Below the pieces are notes generated by a model, which searched no databases, had not been told where the DNA came from, and worked only from the letters and a program-made list of their open reading frames with translations. From Cylindrodendrum hubeiense (Eukaryota > Ascomycota > Sordariomycetes > Hypocreales > Nectriaceae), in the NCBI GenBank assembly GCA_014621425.1, contig JAANBB010000067.1, positions 1 through 64,000 on the forward strand: a stretch of 64,000 nt of DNA, given 5' to 3'. Positions 1 through 11,819 of this stretch are shown piece after piece. The translations under genes and the position numbers were made by a program. How positions within the stretch are numbered: the stretch's first letter is position 1; each line of letters begins with the position of its first letter.

Positions 1-1225
1 TCACGGCCAGTACCCTCCGCAAGGTCAGCCGCCTCAGGGCCAGTACCCTCCGCAAGGTCAGCCGCCTCAGGGTCAGTACCCTCCGCAAGGGTACCAGCAG
101 TACAATCAGCCTCCACCTGGCCAGCAGCAAGGTCAGGGGCAATATCCGCCTCAGGGCCAGAATCCTGGGTACGGCGCTCCCAACCAGCATGGCGCTCCCC
201 AGCAATGGAATCAGCAGCAGTTCGTCCCCCCGACACCTGCCTCACTTGGTTATGACCCTGCCCAGAAGATTCTGGCAAATCAGGTCAAGGTGAATACGAC
301 ATCTGACATCGAAACCCTCCGCAAAGCAATGAAGGGTATGGGCTGTGACGAGGCTGCCTTGATCCGGGTCCTCACCAGCAGCAAGTACAGAAACCCATGG
401 GCGATGACTCAGCTCGTGCAAGATTATCATACCCGTTTCATGCGTGATTTGTCGGCTGATATCAAAAGCGAGACACGTGGCGACTTGGAAACTGGTCTCC
501 TAGCCTTGATCCGCAACCCTCTCAACAACGACGCCTTGATTCTTGAAGGCGCTCTTGATGGCGTTGGTACCGACGAAGAAGCCCTCAACGATGTCCTACT
601 CTGCCGCTCTAACGCAGACATTCGTGCCATTGTCGCTGAGTACAAGCGCGTTCGGGGCGGGAACCTGATCGATAAAATCGCATCAGATGTTGACAGCACC
701 CTCTTCCGAATGTACAAGATGGTCCTCAGTGCCACACGTGCAGAGGATGCAACGCCTGTTACTGTCCCTGAGACTGATCACAAGGTGACGGAGCTTCACC
801 GGGCGACTGAGGGCGTCATGGGTGCCAGCACTATTAGTGTTGTCCAGATATTTGTAAGCAGCAGCGACGCTCAGGTGCGAGCGATCTCCGAAACATATGA
901 GCGGAAGTATCACCGAAGCTTGGAAGACGTCATTGAGAAGGAATTCGGTGGAGATATGGAAGATGCGCTGCTCCGAATGCTTCTCCAGGGTGCAAACCGG
1001 GCACGAACAGATGCTGCCAGACTCAGGGCACCACTAGTTAAGACGGTTCGAAAGGATCGCCTTTTCATAAATCGTCTAGTAACGTTATATTGGGACCCGG
1101 TTAGGCTGCAAGAGGCCAAGGTTGCATATAAACAGCGATACAAGGTGTCTTTGCATGATGATGTGAAGGCATATCTGAAGGGGGATTACGAGGATCTCAT
1201 GGTGGCATTGGTTGGAGGCAAGTAG
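1..1225 (+). CDS. Annexin, 5'-truncated by the window edge
   Basis: Annexins are Ca2+-dependent phospholipid-binding proteins of the cytosol and membrane surfaces. The open frame runs in from the left edge (codons begin at base 2) with no start visible. The visible protein opens with about 75 residues of Pro/Gln/Gly/Tyr-rich low complexity (PPQGQ-type repeats), then annexin repeats: the first has KAMKGMGCDEAALIRVLTS, the second GALDGVGTDEEALNDVLLC, and two more diverged repeats follow, the last ending in YLKGDYEDLMVALVGGK just before the stop. The G-x-GTDE type-II calcium loop is clear in repeat 2 and altered elsewhere, as in other fungal annexins. The Pro/Gln tail resembles the N-terminal extension of filamentous-fungal annexins. 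The true start and any 5' introns lie outside the window. Family call is secure; function in the fungus is not. Confidence 0.93.
   Translation, partial: HGQYPPQGQPPQGQYPPQGQPPQGQYPPQGYQQYNQPPPGQQQGQGQYPPQGQNPGYGAPNQHGAPQQWNQQQFVPPTPASLGYDPAQKILANQVKVNTTSDIETLRKAMKGMGCDEAALIRVLTSSKYRNPWAMTQLVQDYHTRFMRDLSADIKSETRGDLETGLLALIRNPLNNDALILEGALDGVGTDEEALNDVLLCRSNADIRAIVAEYKRVRGGNLIDKIASDVDSTLFRMYKMVLSATRAEDATPVTVPETDHKVTELHRATEGVMGASTISVVQIFVSSSDAQVRAISETYERKYHRSLEDVIEKEFGGDMEDALLRMLLQGANRARTDAARLRAPLVKTVRKDRLFINRLVTLYWDPVRLQEAKVAYKQRYKVSLHDDVKAYLKGDYEDLMVALVGGK
8..91 (+). repeat. 33-bp in-frame tandem repeat in annexin tail
   Basis: Two and a half copies of an 11-codon unit (Q-Y-P-P-Q-G-Q-P-P-Q-G) start at 8, 41 and 74. 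The copies differ by a single C/T in the last codon. Near-identity at DNA level suggests recent slippage or unequal exchange; the array may extend left of the window. Confidence 0.85.
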
Positions 1226-2007
1226 GTGCTCATGATTTATTTGCAGCCGCGAGGTTACTATGTACCGAGTATGTACTATAGACGCTTATGAAGACTTTAA
1301 TCCTATATTTCGAGGGTCCAGTTCCCAGTTTGCATCTATACAGATAAGGCGGTCCCTTTGGGTCAAACTTTGATACGTCCAAGAGCCGTCTTAGACCTGT
1401 GATAGAGCAGTCCTGTGTTTCTTGGGTGTTCTGGCAAATTACTCTCTACATCTTAAAGGCACGGCGGGCGAGGACACCCGAATAGGACATACCTGGAGAT
1501 CCATACAAGTCGTGTTAACTCACATGCAAGTTGCTCTGGACGACGAGGGCGTCAAACAGCGCTGTGGTGAGGTCTGCATACAAGGCGGCATTGTATCCAC
1601 CTCCACCATGGGTTCTGGCGATTTGGGAGAACTAAAGGTCGTTATAGTCTCAATTATAATGTCGTGTGTTGCGTTTAATTCGGTAATCGCCAACATGGAA
1701 AGGGCATAGCATATTGTCTTAAAACGATCCATACATCATTTCAACAATGTATGTGAACTCGCCAGCGATGGGGACACTTATGGCAAGCGTAGCAATACCA
1801 CGCGAGAGCGTCACCAATAATCGCATCAGCACCATTGGCCATGATTCGTGGGGGCGGAAAGTCGACCAATAAACGACCAAAGCACCAATGTGCTGATCAC
1901 TCATTCAACTAGCGCACAGCCTGATTTCGCTCAATCCATATACTTTGACATTGGAGCGCAGCCCTTATCTTCAACGTTCAACTTCACATCCATCTTGAAG
2001 TTAAAAG
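1226..2007. other. Intergenic, nothing recognised
   Basis: Between the annexin stop and the next start. Short overlapping open frames on both strands (about 1420-1730) show no family resemblance and no splice logic linking them to neighbours; I regard them as chance. Confidence 0.5.
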
Positions 2008-5000
2008 ATGGACAACTCACTGTTAACGGATGATGGCGAGGGAATCACCAGTCAACCGCTAGCCGCGGATCTTCCTGAGAGGGATCTGGCAGCTTCGACT
2101 AGACATCGACCAGGCATCCAGCAAGCTGGTGATTCAACTACAGCAGCCGGTTCTAACCCAAACTCCGCGACGAGGCCCTTCAAAAAAGAAATGGGTCTCA
2201 TGGCTAGAATGGTTGGAGAATCGACGAAGCGAGTACCTGTAGACAGCTACGACGACACGCATCCCTGGGTATGATAGCCTCCCCTTCGTCATCACCAACC
2301 CACCTCCTAACTATCCCAACTATAGAGACCCGTCCATGAAGAGCTTAATAGACGGTTTGATTTTATTCCCTGGAACTATTTCGAGGCCACTAATCAACCC
2401 GATCTAGACGAGAAAGGCCCAGGCGACACTGGAGGACTAGCCCCCCCCCCTTACTTCGCACCATGTCCACCCACTGCCGAGACACAACTAGATACTACGG
2501 GCGGTGGGGATATTGCAAGCACTTTGATGCAACAAAATAATGCCGAGCTGCCTGGGCCATCTAGTCAGTCTCACAGAAGGCCAGGAGATCCTGTCGCCCC
2601 TGTCTCCGGACCGAATATGCAAAAGCGATTTCTGTATCTGAAGGCTTCTGGTACTGGATCGGGTCTTCCTCGTGCGAGAATAGCTCTGGTTATGAACCAA
2701 AATAGCGAATGGAAACGCGCCAAGGCATACATCAAACCTTACCATCACCCAGGAGATGGCAAGCTTTCACTGAGTATCAGTGATCACTTCGCTTCATTCC
2801 TCGGGTTCACACAAAAGGAGTTCAAGGGTACCAAACTCCTACAACACCACTTGGGAGCACACCGAATCCGATGCCGGAGTACTATCAACCTGAAATTTCA
2901 GATGACTGATAAAAGTCAGAAGAAGGAAGATGTTGGTGTTTGGAGAAGCGTCGAGGGCGAAAAGGTTCCGTTTGATGTCATGATAGACGCCAAGTTTGCT
3001 GATCAGTACACTGTATCTGAAGGTAAGTAACCCTCTTCGGGGTTGAGCTTCTGCTCTCAAGCGATTCTGACAAGACACAAGACATTCTAACGCCTCTGAA
3101 CATGCCCCTGCCTCTGCTTTGCTCGGACCCGCGCCTTTTACCAGCCGCTGCTTTAATCACAGTAGGTTCTTTTAAACCTATGACTATGTGCCCACTTCGT
3201 ACATCGTTGAATATTTCCAACAGCTCATGTAATTTAAGCAGGGCAACGGTGTTAGGATCCCAGAAATTAACTACCTGGCGGTCACCAAAGCCGGTGCTCC
3301 GTTTACCGATTCTGGCTATGGATCCATTCCCAACCCGAACAATTCCACCAACGTTGCACGCCCGAGGACACCACAGAAATTCGAAGCAAACCAAGTCACA
3401 TCTGACGATTCTGTGACAATATATTCGACAGCAACTGCCGTTTCGACACAACTGGCTGAGCAGTATGTATCTGAGTTTTGCAATGAGCTTCATTGGAGAT
3501 TGAAGAAACAGGTTGCCTGTGAGGCTTGGCCTACTGTAGTCCAGCTGATGCCATCACTCATCAAAGCGTTTGCTATCAAGCTTGGCTACGAGTCTTCATC
3601 CCCAATGGGTGGAAATATTATGTATTTCCTCCATAAGCATCACCAGTGAGTCTTTTAATTCGGCTCTTAAAAGTCCGAAAATTTCCTAACTATATTATCA
3701 GGGACATCGTCACACATCTAGAGGCGGTAGTTGTGGATGCAGATGAGAATATCGTCGAAAGTCATAAGCCAGACGAAAAGGCTATGTCATTGTTCGACAA
3801 AATGAACATGTGGAGAGAAAGTGCCGATAAAAGCATTACCATACACTGTGGAGCTCATTTCGAGGGCGTTGACGACGTGGATGACGAGGACATTGGCCAA
3901 GTTGATATATCTGCATATAATGAGGTTATCCTTAGCAGCGCCGCCTATGACTGGTTCATTACCACAGTTCGACAGGAACAACTCATCGACCGAGGTGGAA
4001 TAGAAGCGCGAGCTGTCGTTGATAAAATCCGCAGCAACGTTCTCCAGAGACTCCCCACAGCCTCAATTAGCAAACGACGATCAGCCGAACCGTCACAAAT
4101 AGGTTTTCGGCTTCAGTGGCAGCGGTTGGAGTCTCGTCTCAAAACGGAGCAGGCGAGACTGGGCCTCTCCATCGGCCTTTGCATACCCCATGCAATAACA
4201 GTAACAGGGTCTGCTGACACATATCAAGCAATGCCGGTCAACAAATACATGCACCAGATATGGCCATTTAGTAGCGATGGTCTACTCCAGGTCATTCAGC
4301 GGGCGGCTGACGGTAGCCGTGGACACGAATACTCGGGTACGGTGTAGAAATATGTAATCCAACACGCGCCTAGCTAATTTGTATCTAGTTATTCTACCGG
4401 ATAGGACCCAAATTGGGGCTCGGATTCAAGGATGTGACCTGCTTATCACAGTACTAGGACCAGCACCCTCAATTGTCGAATGTGGTGAACAATTGGCTTG
4501 GCTCACTGCTGCGCTATCCCCTCTTCTTGAAGGCTTTGATCATTGCACACCGTCAATTACAGAGCATCAGTTTGGTTCTGACTTGAATGCTGCCTCTTTG
4601 AGTGGTCAATTGATCTCATTCGATGTGCGCATTGAGGAGAAGCTGGTTGACTCGAACTTGGCAAAGATACAATGTCTAGCGAGAGCGATCGGAAATCCAC
4701 CAACTGTGCTAGGCTTCCCGATAGCTCGGCAGCCAAGCCATGGTCTCGGGTTAGAAATCGAGGCGAGTATTCTACCCACAATCATAAAAGTCACCGATGA
4801 TGGTCCATTCTTGCTTGGTCGTGGGAAGAGGCTCGACGTATTCAAACAAGACGACAACGTTCTCTTCTGGTATATCTGTCACTCATCCAGTCGACCTAAT
4901 CCCCACTGTATGGTTCATTTCTCAGGCATCAAGGTAGAAATCACACGTACCAATGCTTTGGAAAACTTTCGCCACATTCTTTACCTGTGCGGGAGCCCCG

Positions 5001-6523
5001 ACAGCTGTGCGGTCGAATCTCAGTTGCTGCCATACACCGCAAATGGACGTTTCCCGATTTCTAAAAGCAAAGGCCAATCGGAGCTTGAATGCGAATCTGG
5101 AAATCCGAAAAATTTATCAACAAGCTGCAGTAGTAGTTCTCATTCGAGAATGGCTACCGATTCCACAGACGACTCTTTCGAATCGGACATATTTTCGGAG
5201 TCGGGTTCCACGGACAGTATTGAGCCACTGGATAGTAACGACGAGCACTTCGAAGCCCTGAATTCCGTTCTTCAGAGCCTCCTTCGAGGATTCTACCAGA
5301 CTTCTCAGATACGTACGAGACCTGGTCAAGGTGATGCCTCATCGGAAACGGTGTCGGGAACTTTCAGAACTACTCCTAGGAACGTATCTATCGACCATCC
5401 CATTAAGCCGGGTCGCAAAAGACAACGCCGACAGAAGGGTGACGAGGACTCTGAAAATGAAGATATGCCACCGCCTTCCAAAAGAGTTCGCAATAAAGAA
5501 ATCCAACAGAAGCTCGCATGTCCATACTGGAAACGAAACCCTAACAAATATCGAGCCTGTTTTACCAAGACCCTGAGGAGAATCCGAGACGTCAAGCAAC
5601 ATTTGAGGAGAAACCATACACCGGAGTTTTATTGCGAATGTTGCTTTACTATATTTGACGACGAAGACAGTCATCAAAGACATGTTACACATGTTGCCGG
5701 TCAAGCATGCGTTCGTAACTCTTCTATTGTGCTAGAAGGTGTGTCCCACCAACAGCACCGACGTCTAGAAAAGAAATCAGTCGCGAATCTTTCAACTCAA
5801 GAACAATGGTTCTCAGTTTGGGATATACTATTCGCAGGATCTCAACGGCCTATATCGGCATACCTTGATCCCAAGATATGCGAGGAAATCAGCGGGTTCC
5901 GGGAGTACGTGTTCCAAAAGGGACCGGCTATGCTGTATCAAGTCCTGGCGCATGAATTCCACGAAGATGAGAGGAGACAAAAATTAGAACCATTGCTTCA
6001 AAGTGGTTTAATGGGGATTTTTGACAACTGGAATTCTGGTCGCAACTCGAGTGGGACATCATCTCGCCATGCCTCATCCTCATCCTCCACAAGTCGAAGC
6101 AACAGTCACGTCTATCAGACACAACCACCGCAATGTCGGCCAACACAAACCTCATCGCTAGATACTTCTGTATCTGTGGGAGAAAATCTGCTCCCCCCTG
6201 ATACTCAATTTCACACCTCAACTACAGGCCCTAATATGGACAAAATACCTGGTTTTATTTGCAATACTTTGCATCAAGTCCAGCCTTCCCTGGGGAGTTT
6301 TACAAACGACGGGGATCAACCGGCTGACCAAGGGACTCTTAGCATTTCTTCTGACTCGTCTTTGCAAACCGGGACTAGGCCAGCGGAAATACGTGTCAGC
6401 GATATGCAATCAGATCCAATGAATTGCAGCTCTTACATGATTAATCCCAATAATTGGCAAGCCGATGAACCAGTGGATCTTAACTGGATCTTCGACTATT
6501 TAGAAGACACAAACACAAAGTAG
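2008..6523 (+). CDS. Large protein with C2H2-like zinc-finger motifs (six exons)
   Basis: My model joins 2008-2268, 2326-3022, 3082-3161, 3242-3645, 3702-4336 and 4389-6523 into 1403 residues. Introns are 52-80 nt with GTATGA, GTAAGT, GTAGGT, GTGAGT and GTACGG donors; all phases agree. The weakest boundary is the 3082 acceptor (AAG instead of YAG), used because it alone keeps the frame. Around residues 1030-1110 is a basic stretch followed by cysteine/histidine pairs: ACPYWKRNP, then HLRRNH, FYCECC and HQRHVTH, resembling the degenerate C2H2 fingers found in many fungal proteins of unknown role. A Ser/Asp-rich acidic region precedes it and a Ser-rich tail follows. The N-terminal half matches no family I can name. 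A nuclear, nucleic-acid-binding role is inference. The model could be two genes, with the split most likely around 3023-3241. Confidence 0.7.
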
Positions 6524-7052
6524 GGACAAAGGCTGCAGCATACTAGATAAGGATACTAGCAAACTGAATGATTATACGCAGCTATTTCGTCTATTTAGGT
6601 GACTTACTGTGTCCCGCTCATATCATTGACGCAGGCTTGGGAGCAAAGGTTGGCTGGAGGCAACTCCGAAAAAATACTTTGGGGATATAAATCAAGCAAC
6701 CATAAAACCCTTTAGCCGGTGAATCTTTGCCTTACAAGTAATAGATAGAATGGAAAGGAGCTCAAATAGAGAGAGGGCCTCGGAAGGCCTGGTTCTTTCA
6801 CCAGTTTGCAACTAATGTAATGAAAGATATCGTTCATCATTTTCTGCGATTTTCCCGGACTAAGAATTCACCTAGCCACACCTGACCCCCCGGCCATCAA
6901 GTTAGTGCCCAAAAATGGTCTCGTTTCAGTAGATGATGGTTACTGCTCATAAACTAATTGGCTTGCGTCGATTTTCAATTGAATGATCTCATCTTGACTG
7001 TTGTTTAATTGTCCATTAGCCGTTGACCATTCCCTGAATCGGTCCACAAGGC
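6524..7052. other. Convergent intergenic region
   Basis: Lies between two converging genes, so it should hold two 3' UTRs. No open frame, repeat or structured element was recognised. Confidence 0.5.
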
Positions 7053-8030
7053 TCAGTCGGAATAGTAATAGTCGTAGTCGCAATCGTCGATGATGTCCCT
7101 GCAGCTAGTCGGACCGTCGTCATCCCAATATTCCGCCTCCTGAGAGAACTCCCCTCTCTTGAATATGGAGTCGGCCGCGTGCAGGGGCTGAAAGCTGCAT
7201 CGGCCTGGCATTGCCTTTTCCAAAATACGAATGGTAACTTCCTCCTTGTTCGCATCCACGACAATCTTAGTTGTCCTGAGAAGAGCCCGACCCAGGTAAT
7301 CCAATATTGGTATTATCCATGTGGTCCATTCCTCGAAGACTTCTTTCGGTTCCACTCGGGGCGATACATATGAAGAGGGAAGCTCCGGCTGCTCGATGAT
7401 GATCCCTACTATCGAAAGACTACTGAGGACGCCATCCCAAATTTTTGAGTCCATACGGAAGCCGGGGTGATAGGAAAGTCCCCTCGGCCGTAAGATCAAG
7501 ATCATTTTCCGCATTTTTTCCCTGGTCTCGGGATGAAACAACCTCGCGAGATTTGATTGACCGTCGCCGTGAACATTGACAGTGAAAGTATTACCTCCGT
7601 ACAGCATTGCCTCCACCTCATCGGTAATCTGGCGGCAAACAAGGAGGAGTCCAGGCAAGGCACTTCGATGACAGGGTGAATTCCTAGGACGATATCGCTG
7701 GGATACCTGACAATAGTCGTCTAGTCCAGAGGGTTCATATTCGTCCTCTTCATTTGTACCCACTTCGCCTGTCGAAGAACCCCCCGTACTCTCCCAGTCA
7801 GAGTTCGAGAAATCATTTTCCTCGAAGGAAAAGTAAGCTCCACTCGTATCGTACCTATCCCAAGTACTGTACAAGCGCCACAGCGGCTCGACCCATCGTT
7901 CGTGGCGATTTTGGTTGTATAAATCGCCAGAACAAGTGAAGCAAAGGTTTTGTGGAATACAGAATCGGTAAATATGCTGGCGAATTTCCAGCGGCATGGT
8001 CAAGAATTTTCGGGAGTGTGAGGAGTCCAT
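7053..8030 (-). CDS. F-box / 2EXR-like fungal protein
   Basis: A single-exon frame of 325 residues starting at the first in-frame ATG (8030); further upstream the frame stays open but has only a TTG. Residues about 9-25 read FLTMPLEIRQHIYRFCIP, the Leu-Pro-x-Glu-Ile-Arg start of the fungal F-box-like/2EXR domain. The middle is acidic and low in complexity. GLLLVCRQITDEVEAMLYGG is the hallmark 'CRQI..E....LY..N.F' segment of the same family, followed by a C-terminal half typical of these proteins and an acidic DYDYYY tail. Family members are numerous and mostly uncharacterised; some are thought to be substrate adaptors of ubiquitin ligases. No neighbour suggests a pathway. Confidence 0.8.
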   Translation of the reverse strand: MDSSHSRKFLTMPLEIRQHIYRFCIPQNLCFTCSGDLYNQNRHERWVEPLWRLYSTWDRYDTSGAYFSFEENDFSNSDWESTGGSSTGEVGTNEEDEYEPSGLDDYCQVSQRYRPRNSPCHRSALPGLLLVCRQITDEVEAMLYGGNTFTVNVHGDGQSNLARLFHPETREKMRKMILILRPRGLSYHPGFRMDSKIWDGVLSSLSIVGIIIEQPELPSSYVSPRVEPKEVFEEWTTWIIPILDYLGRALLRTTKIVVDANKEEVTIRILEKAMPGRCSFQPLHAADSIFKRGEFSQEAEYWDDDGPTSCRDIIDDCDYDYYYSD

Positions 8031-9811
8031 TTTTATCCCCGCAGCTCGTGGACGAGTCGCAAATCTCGAAAAATAAAGGGCGAATAAGATTGAATGTGAG
8101 AAGATCGAACGTGTAACAGCATTGCAAGGCACTTTCCACGCTGTCACGTCAATCCGGGGCAATCACCACTGAAAATTGCTGTTAGACGATAGAGATGTCG
8201 TCAGGATGCGAGATAATTGTCCTCCCCCCTCACTTGGCGCATTTAGATGACCAGCTATCCAGCTGTTTACATCATTATGACATTTAGCTTCTATAGCCAC
8301 CTTGTAGCCTGAGGCATTAACTACCGCCACTTTGCCTATATGCCACATATATATCGGTTGGTGTTGGATTGAGCCCGGATTCCTACAATCCTCTGATATA
8401 TCGATATCCTAGTCTTAGTCAGAGGGGGTGTCAGAAGAGATAAAAACCCCTCACAGGAAAAGAGGGGCTCGAGGCATCCTAGATCAATTCAATCATCAGA
8501 TTCTGGGTCTACCTATATTGAACACTAAGACCGATTGATCGCAAGCTCCGTACGTGATCCAACAGTTGGCTATCTTCGCATCAGCTGAGACTTCATTCCA
8601 CTTTTGTCGTAGCTGGAAAATGCAACACTGTATAACTACGGCCATTGCGGCCTCAGATTGTCAAGAAATCGAGTACGTATTTTATCTTCATGTGCACCTC
8701 TTGTTCTATTCCATGATCAATGAAAGAGTGTGGAGGAGCTGGTGCGATTCAGTCGGATCATTCCATTTGAAGCAGCCAAGGTAAACTTCAACACATAAGG
8801 GGATTTGGTGAATTCTTTTGCAGTCGTATTCGATCACAGAATGAGTGATCAACTGATTTTTGGACCCATAATCTGATTATTGTATTGATCTAGGATACCC
8901 TCGAGCCCCTCCCTCACCTGAGCAGAACTTTTGAGTTAATCCCTCGCCCATTGACTAAGGAGAGAATATCGGTATATCGGAAGATTTTGTAAATTAAATC
9001 TCACTCCCACATGGCCAACCATAGAACAAGATCTGAGGCTATATAGGGATGGTTCAGAAGCTCAGTTAGTCCGCTCATGATCTGCATACCGCTTAACCCT
9101 TACCGCATGACTATTCTGGCACCTAAATTCTACATCTATTTCCCACTGGTAGAAGGGCAACACGATTTCGGGAAAGCCTCGGATCTTTCTTGGGAGGTTC
9201 CATTCTACGCAGTTCCACGTGCCTGGCGATCCCCTGCGACTATATTAACTGGTAAAGTAATTATCGAACAGTGAAAGAGTTCAATGGTTATACTAGGAGC
9301 TGGGCTGGAACCCCTGAATGTAATAATGCGATTGACGGGCAACGAGAATTCAGGGTTAAATATCCTACAGAAAAGTATAATAATATTCATAGACAAAAGT
9401 TATACAATTCTAGGAGTTATGAACTGAAGTTGAATGTTGCATGTCCCTCACCATCCAATGAAGAAGAACCCCCCAGCACTATCCCATTACTGCTGTAACC
9501 ACCAAGGATCATCGAGCCTATTACCTTTATATCGCTCGACATAGGATAACATAGACCCATATTCCGAGCCAGATATAGTATCTCAGCAGGCGCTTGTACC
9601 TAAAGCACTCTCCACACACTCGTCTTCATCCACTTCGATGGCAGCGCACAGTGCTTAGCGGCCTATCCAAGTTGTCTTCGTCCGATGTTATGTCGAGAAA
9701 TTCACCCCCCTCTTGGCCCACCACCACAGTTATTCATGGGGGTGCAATACGCGACCAACAAGGCAGCTGATGATATGTCGCCGCGAGAGGCGCCAACCGT
9801 GCCCCACATTT

Positions 9812-9826
9812 CCCTCGACGCGAGGG
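9812..9826. promoter_or_regulatory. Palindrome CCCTCG-ACG-CGAGGG
   Basis: Perfect 6-bp arms around a 3-nt spacer, about 500 bp upstream of the SDR start at 10329. It belongs to a set of CG-rich inverted repeats with 3-nt spacers found in the three promoter regions of this cluster. A weaker member (CCG-TTT-CGG, 9862-9870) lies close by. Zn2Cys6 dimers commonly bind inverted CGG-type half-sites, and one is encoded in the cluster. Confidence 0.6.
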
Positions 9827-10008
9827 CTTGCAGCGCGGACGACGCAATCTCGAGACACGCCCCGTTTCGGACGCTACCAGGGTGCATCAGGCTCTCTGCA
9901 GAAGGAAGCATCGCGGCATCATTGGGATTGGGTGGGTCGACATTTGGGGTAATCATGGGCTTTTTGCGGGTTGAATTGAGGGACGCCACGTTACTGATGC
10001 TGCAGACT

Positions 10009-10036
10009 CCCCGTGTCGGGGCTCCTCGTGTCGAGG
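10009..10036. promoter_or_regulatory. Two adjacent palindromes, CCCCG-TGT-CGGGG and CCTCG-TGT-CGAGG
   Basis: The first occupies 10009-10021 and the second 10024-10036, both perfect with a TGT spacer and only 2 nt apart, about 295-320 bp before the SDR start codon. Tandem placement and identical spacing argue for protein-binding sites over chance. Confidence 0.65.
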
Positions 10037-10328
10037 GAATAGTCAAGCCTCCAAGGGACTTTGGGGCTGACATCGATCCCTTCGGATGAGTTTACCAATT
10101 TTGGAAGCCAAAATCCGTTTCTTTGTAGCGAACTGAACCATTTCGCATAATCATTTTCTCACAACATATAGTCTTCAGGATCATTTCCTATACCCTCGTC
10201 ACGAAAGGAAATGAAGCCACTGAAATAATCGATGGTAAATGTGAAGTCTATAAGTTCCCTCCTCTGGTGGTTTCTTTTGTGGTGTAACCCTCTTTCGCCA
10301 GTCCACCACACCCCCTGAGATTCATATC

Positions 10329-11239
10329 ATGCCTCTATACCAGCCCGCCGATGTCGACATGCCTGTGCTGTCACAATTCAGCCTCGAAGGCAAGATTGCC
10401 ATTGTCACTGGTGGGTCGAGAGGTATCGGCCTTCAAGTTGTCACTGGTCTAGCAGAAGCTGGAGCTGACGTAGCATTCATCTACAAAACCAACGCAGAGA
10501 CTGCAGGAACTGAAAAGAGGATATCAAAGAAGACAGGAGCACGAATTTCAGTCTATCAATGTGACGTAACAGATCGAGAAGGGCTCGAGCAAATGGTGAA
10601 CCAGATTGTCGAGGAATTTGGGAATGGTCGACTTGATATCATGGTGGCGAACGCAGGTGTTTGTCAGAATATCGCATCTCTCGAGTATACGGAGAGTACT
10701 TGGCAGTACATGAATAGCGTCAACTATGACGGTGTCATGTGGACTGCACTCGCCGCCGGGAAGATCTTCAAAAAGCAAGGAAGGGGAAATCTTGTTATCA
10801 CGGCATCTGTCAGTGCAGGACTTGTAAATGTTCCTCAGACCCAAGCAGCGTACAACTCGTCCAAAGCCGGAGTATTGCAACTGGCGAAAAGCCTCGCAGT
10901 CGAGTGGACCGACTTTGCACGGGTGAACTGCGTCTCACCTGGATATGTTTACACCGAAAGTTCGTTGTTGGATTCACCGACCATTTTGTTCAAGGGAACT
11001 AATGTCAATATAGTGATGACCAAGCAACCCAAGGAGCTATTGGATAAATGGCTGAGTATGATTCCAGCTGGAAGAGTTTGTAAGCCTGAAGAACTGAAAG
11101 GTGTAAGTATTAAATTTAGCATCCAGTTGTTCCCAAGGACTAATTCCGTGAATAGGTTTATGTATTTCTCGCTAGCGATGCTTCTTGCTATATGACTGGA
11201 TCAAATGTTATTATCGATGGTGGCTTTACTCTTCCGTAG
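10329..11239 (+). CDS. Short-chain dehydrogenase/reductase, sorbose-reductase-like
   Basis: Classical SDR that should catalyse NAD(P)H-dependent interconversion of a ketose or ketone and its alcohol in the cytosol. Exons 10329-11102 and 11156-11239 (intron 53 nt, GTAAGT...TAG) give 285 residues, the usual length. Visible motifs: Rossmann glycine motif TGGSRGIG, NAG motif VANAGV, catalytic serine in ITASVSAG, the YNSSK catalytic Tyr/Lys pair, and C-terminal SDASCYMTGSNVIIDGG. The look is closest to fungal L-sorbose reductase / NADP-mannitol dehydrogenase relatives. It converges on a second SDR and sits 3 kb from a Zn2Cys6 regulator; its promoter carries the cluster palindromes. Substrate unknown; polyol/ketose chemistry is inferred from family and the aldolase nearby. 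Confidence 0.9.
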
Positions 11240-11819
11240 ACTTTTAGTATTATTTTCCTTGAACATTCCACCCTGTTCCCGCTGTTTTTCAAGTTAACTT
11301 GCCAAATCAAGTGATTCAAATTGGGGACGTAAGCCCTAGATTTCTCATCTAGCTATGATCTCAGGCTCAATCTTACAATGATGATGGTAGCGAAAGAAGA
11401 TCTCGTCTAGAGCACCTAAATCTCAGAGACTCGAGACCGGGAGGCCTAAATCCAGATGGTCTCGATCGTGCTACAGAAAACTAGAATCCGGTCTCAAAAA
11501 AACCAGGCGTCTCGAGGTTGCCCCAGAGTGAGAGAAAATTATATTGTGGAGATGTAGCGGCAACAGGGCCGTCGTGGCTAATCTCTTGGTTATAATAGTG
11601 ACTCAAAATCATTTTCAGGAAGGCCTTGTCCGTGAACTATGTACGTCAGCTGAGTGGCTGTGTTAGTTATTATTTCAATATCCAAGAATGAGACATAAAG
11701 CTGTAACGCCTGAATGGGTGATCAATTTGAGAAATCAGACGGTGTATGTATGTATTTTATGTATTGCTGCGCTTTTATTTATTTCCTCATTTTGATATAT
11801 TTATTTGAATATTTAATAA
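11240..11819. other. Convergent 3' intergenic region
   Basis: Between the stops of two converging SDR genes. AT-rich toward the right end. It contains scattered CTCGAG/GTCTC words around 11400-11520 but none with the 3-nt-spaced palindromic arrangement of the promoters. Confidence 0.5.

Larger units (their letters stand above)
8031..10328. other. Long intergenic region with promoter palindromes
   Basis: This 2.3-kb stretch precedes two divergent genes. The F-box-side part holds nothing I can name. From about 9685 to 10089 it becomes GC-rich and long open frames appear on both strands at once; the same stretch carries three perfect CG palindromes, so I read it as promoter DNA of the downstream SDR and not as coding sequence. 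Confidence 0.55.

Noticed and set aside
1422..1732. Open frames of 95 and 70 residues on opposite strands
   Set aside because: Mutually exclusive, no motif, no splice signals linking them to neighbours.
9685..10089. Overlapping open frames on both strands (134 and 123 residues)
   Set aside because: They coincide with a GC-rich promoter holding three perfect palindromes; neither frame shows a family motif.
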